Below are positions 50,227 to 59,345 of a DNA stretch of 64,000 bases, piece after piece. The notes below the pieces were generated by a model, which saw nothing but the letters and a program-made list of their open reading frames with translations, searched no databases and had not been told where the DNA came from. Made by a program: the position numbers and the translations under genes. The stretch is from Agelaius tricolor (taxonomy: Eukaryota > Chordata > Aves > Passeriformes > Icteridae): positions 71,217,381 through 71,281,380 of the forward strand of contig JALJCS010000001.1 in NCBI GenBank assembly GCA_023055355.1, in the 5' to 3' direction. Every line of letters begins with the position of its first letter. Position 1 is the first letter of the stretch.

Positions 50227-50501
50227 TGTTGTCATCATATTGCAAAGCTCTCATACTTTCTCTGTGATTTCTCATGGGCAGCTCCTGACAGCACTTACTC
50301 CTCCTTCTTCACAGCACAGCCAACAAACTCCATTTCTCTTCTCAACCAGCTAACCCATTCTTTTGTAGCACTCTTCTTATTGGACACAGCTGTGGCCTGT
50401 TAAGGGCAGGCCTTTCCTAATCTTTGGTGATTAGTACAGCTGCAACTCCTCAGGTTTGAGATTACCTTCTGCACTGTCTTCTTACAGTCTATCCCCCCAC
50501 A
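50227..50501 (-). repeat. 3' LTR of the ERV
   Basis: 275 bp from TGTTGTCATCATATTGCAAA to CCCCCCACA on the plus strand. It shares long blocks with the other LTR, including TCATGGGCAGCTCCT, CACAGCTGTGGCCT, TAAGGGCAGGCC and TAGTACAGCTGCAACTCCTC. Its divergence from the other LTR is considerable, so the insertion is not recent. Confidence 0.85.
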
Positions 50502-50519
50502 ATTCCCCCTTTTCTTTTA
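50502..50519 (-). other. Polypurine tract of the ERV
   Basis: On the minus strand this reads AAAAGAAAAGGGGGAAT, directly abutting the start of the 3' LTR, where second-strand synthesis is primed in retroelements. Its position fixes the minus-strand orientation. Confidence 0.8.
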
Positions 50520-51286
50520 ATTACTAAGTTGCAGCATCTCTAGAAAGATATGTTTCAGTAAATTGATATTATAACTTTCACATATCTCACTTAGGACTAA
50601 CAGTATAGAAATGTTCAGGAAACACATCACTGCAAGAACATACATTTCTGATTTAGTTTTGCTTTTCACAGTCTAGAACATCAACCTAAGTCTTTTCATA
50701 AATTAATGCTGTGTTTACTGTCTTTTGCAGTGCCCTTTGCAAAAGATAGTAAACCCAATATAAACATATTTTGTGTAATTTCTATTTAACTTCAGAATGT
50801 GTCTGCGCACTGACCTGGATTCATTACTCAAACTTACATTATGTGTTATCAGAAACTCTTATACTTACACTTCTAGAATATTGACAATATCAATAGCTGT
50901 ACAACTTTATAAGACAACTCACAAGAATAAGTTAAAGGCTATATATTAGGGTAGTAACAAATCAACAGTTACATAATTTTATCAATAGCTATATGACTTG
51001 AACAACATTGATCCAGTATCTGTCGAGTGTACTTATGCTTATGGAGTATAAACTTTCACTTATGCCCAGTCCAAGAACAATAGTTGCAATTCACAAACCA
51101 AATGCACATTTCATCAGCAAACAAATACACCATACTGAATGATAGGGCTACTCTTTCCCCAGCTCCAACTGCTGTTTTAATAATTCTCTTCTTCCTTTTA
51201 CAGTTCTTTGTTGTATTAGTTAGCCACTGCAAGCCTCTCTTGCCCTGCTCTGTTTTCCATGTAGATGAAACAATCTGTTCTTCACT

Positions 51287-51930
51287 TGCTATGTTATTTC
51301 CCATTGTGTCCCTCAGGGCTCACCTGTACCCCAGGTGTTGAAATCTGTCAGGTCTGGACCAGGCAGCCTCCCCTGCTGCTCTCAGTGCTTTGTTGGGCTC
51401 CATCTCCAGCTGCACCTCGCCCTACAGCCCAATCCCAAATCACATCAGGTTACTGTGGAGATGGCCACTATACAGTTTTAGAGGGCTTCTCTTATATGCT
51501 GTCTGTGCAGCTCTGAGCTCTGTCTCTCAGAGCTCCCTATTGCTTTTGTTCCAGTGCTTGTGCAGCAGCAACTTAGCAAACCTCCCCCTGTACTCCTCAG
51601 GGGCCATGCTATTGCCAAGGCACTGGCTGCTGCTGTGGCCATGCCATTTGCCACTTCTATCACACAGCTTCTGTGCTGCAGCACACACTGCCATGTTACT
51701 TCCCATTGTGTCCCCAGTGGCTCACCTGTACCCCAGGTGTTGAAATCTGTCAGGTCCAGACCAGGCAGCCTCCCCTGCTGCTCTCAATGCTACGCTGGGC
51801 TCCATCTCCGCCTCGCCCTACAGCCCAATCCCGGATCACATTGGGTTACTGTGGAGATGGCCACTCTACAATTTTAGATGGCTTCTCTTACACGTTGTCT
51901 GTGCAGCTCTGACTCTGCGTCTCAGAGCTC
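51287..51930. repeat. Internal direct duplication within the ERV
   Basis: A block of about 240-250 bp at 51287-51536 returns at 51689-51930, about 402 bp away. Shared text includes CACCTGTACCCCAGGTGTTG, AAATCTGTCAGGTC and GGTTACTGTGGAGATGGCCA. The copies differ by small deletions and substitutions. No protein domain is recognised in either. Confidence 0.8.
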
Positions 51931-52363
51931 TGTGTTACAGCTTGCGTCCTGCTGCACACACTGCCATTCAGGGGGAACCCAGCACTGTCCTGGGTGTCCC
52001 CTGGACTGTGGCCATACCTTGGCAGAGCGGTGCAGGGCTGGCTCCAATGCACCAAATAAGTAAAGTGTGTAGCATCCACTCCTCAGATCCAGAACTCTTC
52101 TACTTAGGGGTGGTATCTCATATGTTGCCCAGACTTCTACGCTTCCAGGTCTGCTTGGCTATGACTCATCTAGATTTTTAGGCTCTTGGTCTGTCTGCTT
52201 AGCTCCTAGGCTCCTAGTCTGCCTAGTTCTACCATCTTATTGCTCTTAGGTCTGCAGTCATCTTCCTGAAACACCTCAAGATGATATCACTTAATAATCA
52301 CAACCACCATGGGATCATGTCTTTACAGTTCCCTCTGCAGTACTCTACCCAAATCACCACAGG

Positions 52364-52381
52364 ATCACATAGGGGTCACCA
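52364..52381 (-). other. Primer-binding site, tRNA-Trp type
   Basis: On the minus strand the 18 bases two nucleotides past the 5' LTR read TGGTGACCCCTATGTGAT. From memory this matches the tRNA-Trp site of avian alpharetroviruses at 16 of 18 positions, including the first 10. The position next to the LTR end is exactly where a primer site belongs. Confidence 0.8.
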
Positions 52382-52383
52382 AT

Positions 52384-52666
52384 TGTTTTTATACTATTGC
52401 AAAAGCTCCATACTTTCTTGACGAATTCTCATGGGCAGCTCCTCAGAGCAATGACTCCTTCTTCCTCACAGCACAACCAACAAATAACAGATTTCTTCTT
52501 GACCAGCTAACCCACTCATTTATAGCACTCATCCTTACTAGTCACAGCTGTGGCCTATTAAGGGCAGGCCCGGTCCTAATCATTGGTAGTTAGTACAGCT
52601 GCAACTCCTCAGGGGTGAGATTACCTTCTGCACTATCTTTATTTTGTTACATTCTATCCCCGCACA
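52384..52666 (-). repeat. 5' LTR of the ERV
   Basis: 283 bp from TGTTTTTATACTATTGCAAA to CCCCGCACA on the plus strand, colinear with the LTR at 50227-50501. It differs by scattered substitutions and small gaps. Confidence 0.85.
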
Positions 52667-52870
52667 AGACACAAGTTTGAGGGGAAGATATGAAGGACAT
52701 AGCATGGATACTTAAAAAAAAAAAAAAATCAAAAATCAATCTTGGCCAAAGTGAAAGCCATCAAAAGGCATGATATGCCATCAAGTGCAGGGACACGGAC
52801 CAAAGCTTGCCCAATTGATTCCTATTGAAATCGCAAGATTTCGTTTCCCTTCCGGAAAGGAAGTAACATT
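52667..52870. repeat. Resumed partial unit of the tandem array
   Basis: After the ERV the array text resumes with AGACACAAGTTTGAGGGGAA, GCATGGATACTT plus an A-run, GGGACACGGACCAAAGCTTG and the variant segment GAAATCGCAAGATTTCGTTT. It stops at about 52870, where block A of the taste-receptor duplication begins. About 180 bp of a unit is missing between the two flanks of the ERV. Confidence 0.75.
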
Positions 52871-53650
52871 TCAGGACCACAGTAACCAAGGAGATCTCAT
52901 CTGATGCTGTGGTGGAAGCAGGAAAAATGAAAACCCAAGCAAGAGCTCTATGGCTACAGGAAATGAACCACCAGCATTTTCTCTCTTCCAAATGATGATA
53001 GCCATGTTTTCTGTGGGATATAAGAGCCAGCAGGACGTTACATGAATATTCATATCACATGCTCCTGATTGCATTGATTTGCCATCATAAAGACTTGGAA
53101 TGTGACCCAGAGCAGTTTTCCATACTGTGCCAGCACTGGGCTGCCATTGCCATTGACTTCTGACCCCTCTCATGTGTCAGCTTCTCCAGGCTGGGCACCT
53201 CTGTGCCCATGGGCTGTGCAGGGTGGCTGTGCTGATGGACGCCCTGTCCCCTGCAGTGTCAGCTGAGTGGGGCTGGTGCACAGGAGCGGGATTCTGTGCT
53301 GGCTGTCACATTCTCAGGGGTTTCATGGCATGGAAAATGGATCTGCAGCGTGGTTCACTGGGGCTGTGGTGTTTGGTGTGGTGACATCTGCAAGGTGCTG
53401 GATTTTGCCTGCTGAGTCTTGTGGCATGGGAGGTTGTGAGGGATGGATGTTGCACTGCATGTAGGGAATGAGATGGATCTTTCAGGGCTTTTTTATGTAA
53501 TCAATTGTGGCTTTCAGGTTAAAGGATCAAGTGTATGAGCAGCAGCAGCAGGGGAAGAAGGGATGTGTGGCAGTTCCTGTCCTTTCAAGGCCTTTCACAG
53601 GGGAGATGTGTCCAGCAGAGCTGCTTACAATCTGCCTCTGGACCTGAGCT
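52871..53650. repeat. Duplicated block A, copy 1
   Basis: About 780 bp repeated almost exactly at 57641-58420 (offset 4770). By eye only a handful of bases differ. Near-identity stops abruptly after GGACCTGAGCTG. The block contains GGGATATAAGAGCC, which is TATA-like, but no gene was recognised; the small open frames are preserved in both copies only because the DNA is nearly identical. Confidence 0.9.
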
Positions 53651-53726
53651 GCTGGTAGAAGTGACCAATTCAGGTTCTGTTTTGTATTTGCCAACACTAT
53701 TTCATGTTTCACCTGCTGTGATGGGT

Positions 53727-54130
53727 TGCCCTCAGGCAGAAGCCAGAACTCCACTGAGCTGTTTTTTCCCTCACACCCACGGGAAGGACAGGGGTGAAAA
53801 AGAGGCTGGAAAAACTCATGTTTCGAGATAATGGCAGGGAGATGACTCACCCCTTACTGTCATGGACAAAATGTATTTGACATCAGGAAAATGAATTTAA
53901 TTCATTTAAATATAGAAAATAGAGCAGGATAATGAGGAAGAAATGGAAAACTTGATCCCACTCCCTCCACACCCCATTCATCTGAGGCTCAACTTCCCTC
54001 CTTCAGCCCCAGCTCCTCCACCTCCTCCCCCACAACAGCACAGGGCCAAGTCGAATAGGGGCTGCAGTCTTAACAAGTTGCCTCCTCCACTCCTAACTCC
54101 TCAAGCTGTTTCCCCAATTGAGGGCAAAGC
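53727..54130 (-). mobile_element. LTR-like avian repeat, truncated copy
   Basis: Begins GTGATGGGTTGCC and carries text shared with two other copies nearby: a GAGATAA..CAGGGAGA..CTCAC block, GAATTTAATTCATTTAA, AGAGCAGGATAATGAGGAAG and AAGTTGCCTCCTCCACTCCT. This is the layout of a common avian LTR-type repeat. On the minus strand the TTAAATGAATTAAATTC text would be the A/T-rich polyadenylation region, so minus orientation is inferred. The far end is lost. Confidence 0.5.
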
Positions 54131-54326
54131 CTGTTCCCTGGGTGTTTCACTGAGCCAGAGTGCACTGGGAAAAGCCAATCTCATCTCCAGGTCAGGGCAG
54201 GCCAGGAGAGCAGTCCCACAGAGCAGGCAGTCCTGTCCTTGCAGGCAGTGGGGTGCAGAGGACATGCGTGTAAGTCCTGTCATGTTCAATAAGAACTTTC
54301 AGAGTCACAGAATCAAAATAATGCAC

Positions 54327-54332
54327 TTTATT
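54327..54332 (-). promoter_or_regulatory. Candidate polyadenylation signal, TAS2R copy 1
   Basis: AATAAA on the minus strand about 1.45 kb past the receptor stop; the equivalent at 61518-61523 is preserved in copy 2. The intervening LTR insertion in copy 1 offers another AATAAA (near 54630) that would be met first. Confidence 0.35.
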
Positions 54333-54383
54333 GTAGAAATACAAATTTGGAATTGCTACTAATAAATACACTCACTGGACTAT

Positions 54384-54971
54384 TGGAATATGATCCCAAT
54401 ATTGCCAGATGGAACGTGCCTGGGCTCGTCCGGCCCTTGCTGCTTGACCAAAGGCGGCAGCTGTGGTGTTTCACCTCAGAGACACCTTTGGCTGGCTGGA
54501 TGTTGCAGCTGGCACTTGGAACAAGTCCAGGCAAGCAGGAACTCAGGTTTACCGCTGGTGGAAAGGCTTTAGGCGAGGTGAAGAGGAAAAGGAGATGGAT
54601 TCTGCTGTAGAGTTTAATCCAGAGGTTTATTCCATGGTCTCAGATCTCTGAATCTTGTAACAGCTCCAACAGAATCCCGACCACATGGTCCCGTGACTTT
54701 TTAAGGACGGGGAAAGGGGGAGGGAAGGGGGAGGTGTGCCACCAACCAGGTGGGAGGGGGGCAGTCTCAGGGGACAGTGACACCTGGACTGGCCAATGAC
54801 CCCAGGGCTGAGAAGCATCTTTGGAACTGCACCAACCAGACCACGCCCTTGCTGGAATGTTAAGATTGACAGACAGCACCCAGCAAGGGGGCAATGGGGA
54901 GGGGAAGGGAGAGGTTGGCACACTTGAGGGACTGGGATAGGTGGAACAGGATATTGCTTCACACGGCCACA
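54384..54971 (-). mobile_element. Solo-LTR-like insertion present only in copy 1
   Basis: About 588 bp interrupts block B, absent from copy 2, where the flanking sequences are contiguous (GTGGACTAGCTG near 61567). It starts TGGAATATG and ends GGCCACA on the plus strand, so TG..CA ends are present. Flanks TGGACTA (54376-54382) and TGGGCTA (54973-54979) resemble a target-site duplication with one mismatch. On the minus strand it contains AATAAACCTCTGGATTAAAC, a plausible LTR polyadenylation region, which sets the orientation. It has no coding content. Confidence 0.7.
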
Positions 54972-55777
54972 CTGGGCTAGCTCTAAATATATTTAGGAAA
55001 GAAGAAGAAAATAAGAGCAATGGGTAATTCATTTAGCTCAACTTCACCACCAGGTAGGCCTATGAACAGAATTTCACCAGGGTACAATCTGACAAAATCA
55101 AAAGAGCAAATCTTTACAAAGAAGTGTTCCCTGCACTGGGGAGGAGAGCAAAGCAATCCTGTTGTCCTGTCTGCACAGTGGGGTCATAGTCTCATCCTCT
55201 GCCAGGGAGGATTTGAAATGCCAAATTGATAGTTTTGGGAGAAATGCAGGAGAGGCTGCAGTCAAAATACCTCCTTGCTGCCATGGTGAATGGTGGTGGG
55301 CAGCTGTGGAGATGAGGGATACCCAGGGTTCTGATGGCAAAGGCTGTGAGCCTTGGGCAGAGGCTGAACACTTAATTAGCATCACTCCCTCTTCCTCTGG
55401 GCCCAGGCAGAGGTAAAGGGGCTCTGCCTGATGATCCATCAGCCCACCAGCAGACTCTCATGCCCAAACTAATCCCTTCACCACACAGGGGCTTAGGCAT
55501 CGTTCCTACCATCAGGGCTAAATGACTTTGTTAATAACAAAAATATATCTCAAAGTTTAGCTAAATCTAAATATGATAATAATGTACTATGAGAATAAAA
55601 TTTAGCTCGCAATAATTTAGCTCAAAAGATACAAATGAAGTTTTCATAACTTGGATGTTGGAGAGTGAACATCAGTATCATCTACACTGCCTGGAGAGCT
55701 GCATCAGAAATGAAATTACTTGTTTTCTACAGAAAAAGATCAACATTTTGCATGGGCTCCAGCTTCTCTCACAGATC

Positions 55778-56731
55778 CTACTTCATGGAAACCTCCCACT
55801 TCACAGAGGAGAGAATCTTCAGCAGTGCTTTTCCCAGCTTGGGATTGCTGAAAATCAGAATAAGGGAATGAACACCTGGAAAAGCATACAAATATATGTG
55901 TATAAGGAGTGTCATGATATTTTCTTTCTTCGTGGTATAAAGTATTGACAAGATCAAACATACAAAGTTGATGCTGTACATCACTAAGAAGGAGAGGACA
56001 GATTTCATGGCTCTGATGTGGGCATCCATGTTGAGGTCCTTCATGGAGTTGGTCTCCATCATGCGCTTGTGTCTCCAGAGAGAAAAGAGAAGGAAAACAG
56101 CAGAAAAGATGACTACCATGAATGAGGCAGCAAATACAAGGCCAGCAAGAAAATGAGAAGAGAAAAGATGTTTATCCTTTCTGATAGTTACTTCCCAAAA
56201 GTTTTCTTGGCAGGTGGAAGTGATGTTGTTCTTCTGCAGAGTTTCATGGAGGACATAGGTAACAATGACCATAGCCAGGGCTAAAATCTCTGTCCCCAAC
56301 AAGAGCCAGGGCACCATCCTGTCAATTTTTACTTTCAGGTAGATGAAGAAGGTGTTCCTGAAATTGGCAATTTTTATGCAGTAGAAACCACAAAGACAGG
56401 CTGAGACCCACAAGTTGGAATAATTAAAAGACGTTCCAAACGATGCAAGGACTTGAAGTATGCTTTGAACATGAAGAAAATTGGGAAAAATTTTTGAAAT
56501 GAGGTGGTATACCCATGCAAAGCATAAAAAGGAAATCCTGGAGCATCCCAGCAGCAGCAAGATCTTCTCATTAGTGTTCAGAGATTTCTTTTTGACCCAG
56601 GCAATGCAAAGCACACAAACGATGAAAGCATTTATCCACGTGCCAGCAAACACCTCCAGGGTGATGATGGCCAAAGCCATGGCCCCATAGGAAGTGACAT
56701 TGGATTGCTGTGGAGGGTGAGAAGCTTCCAT
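55778..56731 (-). CDS. TAS2R: Bitter taste receptor, TAS2R family, copy 1
   Basis: A single-exon 317-residue seven-transmembrane receptor, the usual TAS2R length. These are G-protein-coupled receptors of the taste-cell plasma membrane that respond to bitter compounds. Membrane segments fall at about 16-45, 56-78, 88-122, 137-161, 192-218, 241-266 and 272-296. Family marks are LWVSACLCGFYCIKIANF (107-124, TM3), HIRAMKSVLSFLVMYSINF (TM6 region) and HSLILIFSNPKL (TM7 end). Possible N-glycosylation sites are N11 (NVT) and N169 (NIT, second extracellular loop). The start is MEASHPP: it has an ACCATGG context, and the frame upstream, though open for 62 more codons including 11 glutamines, contains no ATG. 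Passerine TAS2Rs of this kind are often labelled TAS2R40-like; the exact orthologue is not decided here. It is tail-to-tail with BEND3. Confidence 0.93.
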   Translation of the reverse strand: MEASHPPQQSNVTSYGAMALAIITLEVFAGTWINAFIVCVLCIAWVKKKSLNTNEKILLLLGCSRISFLCFAWVYHLISKIFPNFLHVQSILQVLASFGTSFNYSNLWVSACLCGFYCIKIANFRNTFFIYLKVKIDRMVPWLLLGTEILALAMVIVTYVLHETLQKNNITSTCQENFWEVTIRKDKHLFSSHFLAGLVFAASFMVVIFSAVFLLFSLWRHKRMMETNSMKDLNMDAHIRAMKSVLSFLVMYSINFVCLILSILYTTKKENIMTLLIHIYLYAFPGVHSLILIFSNPKLGKALLKILSSVKWEVSMK

Positions 56732-56838
56732 GGTGCGAGCTGGGGAGCAGAGCTGTGCTGGCCAAGGGGGCTGTGGCAGCAGAGGCTGAGGCAGGTCAGT
56801 GGCTGCTGCTGGTGGAGAGTCAGGGATGGCAAGAGGAG

Positions 56839-56846
56839 CTTTATAG
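56839..56846 (-). promoter_or_regulatory. TATA box of TAS2R copy 1
   Basis: CTATAAAG on the minus strand, about 108 bp upstream of the ATG. A start site about 30 bp downstream would give a 5' leader of roughly 80 nt. The same motif at the same spacing is present in copy 2. Confidence 0.55.
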
Positions 56847-56850
56847 AGCA

Positions 56851-56851
<1 letters not shown>

Positions 56852-56884
<33 letters not shown>
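56852..56884 (-). repeat. (CAG)11 tract upstream of TAS2R copy 1
   Basis: Eleven perfect CAG units on the minus strand, five bases upstream of the TATA box. It would read as polyglutamine in frame with the receptor, but there is no upstream ATG, so it is taken as promoter DNA. Confidence 0.9.
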
Positions 56885-56885
<1 letters not shown>

Positions 56886-57148
56886 GGGGATTTTGGTGCC
56901 GCTGCTGCTGTGGGCACAGGGCAGGTGCAGGGATGTAAATGTGCTGGGTATCCCCTTACCCGGGGCCAGTGTCACTCTTGACTATTTGAATGTTGGTTTG
57001 GGGGGGCTGTGCTGGGTGACACAAACAGTGGAGACATTTTTCTGCAGTGGAGAGTGTTTTGATTTTGATACTGATCCCTGTTTGATCAGTGTCAGGCTTC
57101 AGGATCTGGGTTCTTCTGTCCCCTTTTTTGCCTATGATGATCATGCAG

Positions 57149-57640
57149 AGCCCTGACTGTGCTCAGCAGGTGAGGGGACTCAGTGTCCTTTTTAGTCTGA
57201 GAGTCTGGGTGCTGCAACGTTCGGCCCAGATGCTGGAAAAGTGGAGTTCATTTTGATGCTTCACGGGCATTTAAATCCATGTTTGTTTTTCCAATAGCCT
57301 TGCCTTATGAGTAAGTGAAGAGACCCATAGTGGGGCAGGTGATGGGAGCCAAGAAAATAAAGCTGATACTTCTTACAAGTTTAATTTGGAGCATATGGAG
57401 GGAAGGGGTAAAAACTGGGACTATTCCCTGTTCCAATCTCATCTGCTTGGGAAAGTGGAAGCTTTCAAAGATGGCACCATGCTGAATTTCCCCCACATTG
57501 CAGTTTCCTAAATCTTCCAGATGATTTAGACCCTGAAAGCTGAAAGGTTTTTCCCAGGCAAGTTGTGTTACACTCTGTAGGGCATGGACTGCCTGTGCCC
57601 TTTGGTTTGGTACAGGACCTGTCCCATTTGGCCTTGCACA
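57149..57640. other. Spacer between duplicated units, no gene recognised
   Basis: About 490 bp between block B copy 1 and block A copy 2. No counterpart was found elsewhere in the window, and no repeat or exon was recognised in it. Confidence 0.5.
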
Positions 57641-58420
57641 TCAGGACCACAGTAACCAAGGAGATCTCATCTGATGCTGTGGTGGAAGCAGGAAAAATGA
57701 AAACCCAAGCAAGAGCTCTATGGCTACAGGAAATGAACCACCAGCATTTTCTCTCTTCCAAATGATGATAGCCATGTTTTCTGTGGGATATAAGAGCCAG
57801 CAGGACGTTACATGAATATTCATATCACATGCTCCTAATTGCATTGATTTGCCATCATAAAGACTTGGAATGTGACCCAGAGCAGTTTTCCATACTGTGC
57901 CAGCACTGGGCTGCCATTGCCATTGACTTCTGACACCTCTCATGTGTCAGCTTCTCCAGGCTGGGCACCTCTGTGCCCATGGGCTGTGCAGGGTGGCTGT
58001 GCTGATGGACGCCCTGTCCCCTGCAGTGTCAGCTGAGTGGGGCTGGTGCACAGGAGCGGGATTCTGTGCTGGCTGTCACATTCTCAGGGGTTTCATGGCA
58101 TGGAAAATGGATCTGCAGCGTGGTTCACTGGGGCTGTGGTGTTTGGTGTGGTGACATCTGCAAGGTGCTGGATTTTGCCTGCTGAGTCTTGTGGCATGGG
58201 AGGTTGTGAGGGATGGATGTTGCACTGCATGTAGGGAATGAGATGGATCTTTCAGGGCTTTTTTATGTAATCAACTGTGGCTTTCAGGTTAAAGGATCAA
58301 GTGTATGAGCAGCAGCAGCAGGGGAAGAAGGGATGTGTGGCAGTTCCTGTCCTTTCAAGGCCTTTCACAGGGGAGATGTGTCCAGCAGAGTTGCTTACAA
58401 TCTGCCTCTGGACCTGAGCT
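57641..58420. repeat. Duplicated block A, copy 2
   Basis: Near-identical to 52871-53650. Visible differences include CTCCTAATT for CTCCTGATT, GACACCTC for GACCCCTC and CAACTGTGG for CAATTGTGG. Near-identity ends sharply at GGACCTGAGCTG; beyond it the two copies are only loosely similar. Confidence 0.9.
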
Positions 58421-58493
58421 GGTGACAGAAATGATCAGTTCCCAGTGGTTTTGCTGTGTCCTTGCTGGAGATATTTCATGTTTCACCTGCTGT

Positions 58494-59345
58494 GATGGGT
58501 TGGCCTTGTGCAGTTGTCCACCCTGGCCCCAGCTGTAGGTGAGTGTGAAAGGGCAGCATGTCAGCTGCCCCTTCACACTCACCTACAGTTGGGGCCAGGG
58601 TGGAAAATAAGATGGAAAACCTCATGGATTGAGATAAAGACAGGGAGATCAATCACTAGGTAATGTCATCCACAGTAGAGTCTTGAGAAGAACAAAATCA
58701 AGTTATTTCTTGACTATTGGAAATATTATAGGTTGATAAGAAACAAAGAGAAAATTAGAACCTGCTGCCTCTACTGTCCCCTTCTTCCCCAGATCAGTTT
58801 GATGCCTCTTTCACAGGTTCTCTACATCTTTCCCCTACATCAGTGCAGAGGGATGGGGAGTGGGGGTTGCAGTCAGTTCATAACAAGTTGTCTCCTCCAC
58901 TCTGTCCTTGCACTCTTCCCCTGCTCTAGCAATGGTCCCTCCATTGGGCTGCAGTCCTTCAGCATGAGCTGATTCCAGCGTGGCCTCTGCATGGGCTGCC
59001 ATCCCTCAGGACACACCCACCCCACCCATTGTGCTGTGGGGTTCTCCTGGGGCTGCAGGTGCCTCTCCTTTCCCCCACAGACCTCCATGGGCTGCAGGGC
59101 ACACTTGCCTCACCATGGGCCTTTTCACAGGCTGCAGGGGAATTCTTTCTCCAGCACATTGGAGAAAGCAACCTATCCCCTCCCTTCCTTGGCCCTATTC
59201 TTCAGGACTGTTTCTCACAATATTCCTCGGTCCTCACTGCTGGGACGTGTTCCATCCGTAACTGGACTTCAATGCACAGAAGGCCACAATTGTTTCAGGA
59301 TACAATCCTGGAAAACAAAATGAAATCTCCTCAGGGCAGGTGTCA
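58494..59345 (-). mobile_element. LTR-like avian repeat, longest copy
   Basis: Begins TGTGATGGGTTGGCC and continues through GAGATAAAGACAGGGAGATC, CAGTCAGTTCATAACAAGTT and repeated GGGCTGCAG..CC modules (near 58950, 59055, 59090 and 59130), to CTCACAATATTCCTCGGTCC. This is the most complete of three copies in the duplication. Orientation is inferred as minus as for the others. It contains the long hairpin at 58518-58603. Confidence 0.55.
58518..58603. repeat. Long near-perfect hairpin, 39-bp arms
   Basis: Arms 58518-58556 and 58565-58603 with an eight-base loop. The left arm starts CCACCCTGGCCCCAGCTGTA and the right arm ends TACAGTTGGGGCCAGGGTGG. Only two positions are not Watson-Crick complementary. 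It sits at the start of the LTR-like repeat and is absent from the equivalent place in copy 1 at 53.73 kb. Confidence 0.9.

Larger units (their letters stand above)
50227..52666 (-). mobile_element. Non-autonomous ERV with two LTRs and a tRNA-Trp-type primer site
   Basis: Two similar LTRs in the same orientation flank 1.88 kb of internal DNA. Reading on the minus strand: 5' LTR (52384-52666), primer-binding site, internal region, polypurine tract, 3' LTR (50227-50501). The LTRs begin TGTG and end with CA on the minus strand. The internal region has no recognisable gag, pol or env frame; the longest open frames are about 80-120 codons with no family features. It contains a direct duplication (51287-51536 and 51689-51930). 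The element lies within the tandem array, but the flanks (CTCTGA before, AGACAC after) are not a target-site duplication. It appears gene-less, so any movement would have needed proteins from another element. Confidence 0.85.
54150..57148. repeat. Duplicated block B, copy 1 (contains TAS2R copy 1)
   Basis: Homologous to 60902-63753. The left part (GAGCCAGAGTGCACTGGGAA, then CATGTTCAATAAGAACTTTC) is less similar than the right part with the receptor. Colinearity is broken by a 588-bp insertion at 54384-54971 in this copy and by about 440 bp at 61019-61457 in the other. It ends at about 57148, where the two copies part (CATGCAGAGCCC here, CACTCAGAGTGG there). Confidence 0.9.

Noticed and set aside
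52871..53173. Minus-strand 100-codon frame in block A, preserved at 57641-57943
   Set aside because: Preservation follows from the near-identical duplication; no family features.
56732..56917. 62-residue polyglutamine-containing extension of TAS2R copy 1 (and the same in copy 2)
   Set aside because: No ATG in the extension, a TATA box lies within it, and the downstream ATG has an ideal context and gives the family's usual length.
56710..57156. Plus-strand open frame antisense to the TAS2R start, with polyalanine from the CAG tract, and its counterpart at 63315
   Set aside because: Shadow of the receptor and its promoter; no independent evidence.
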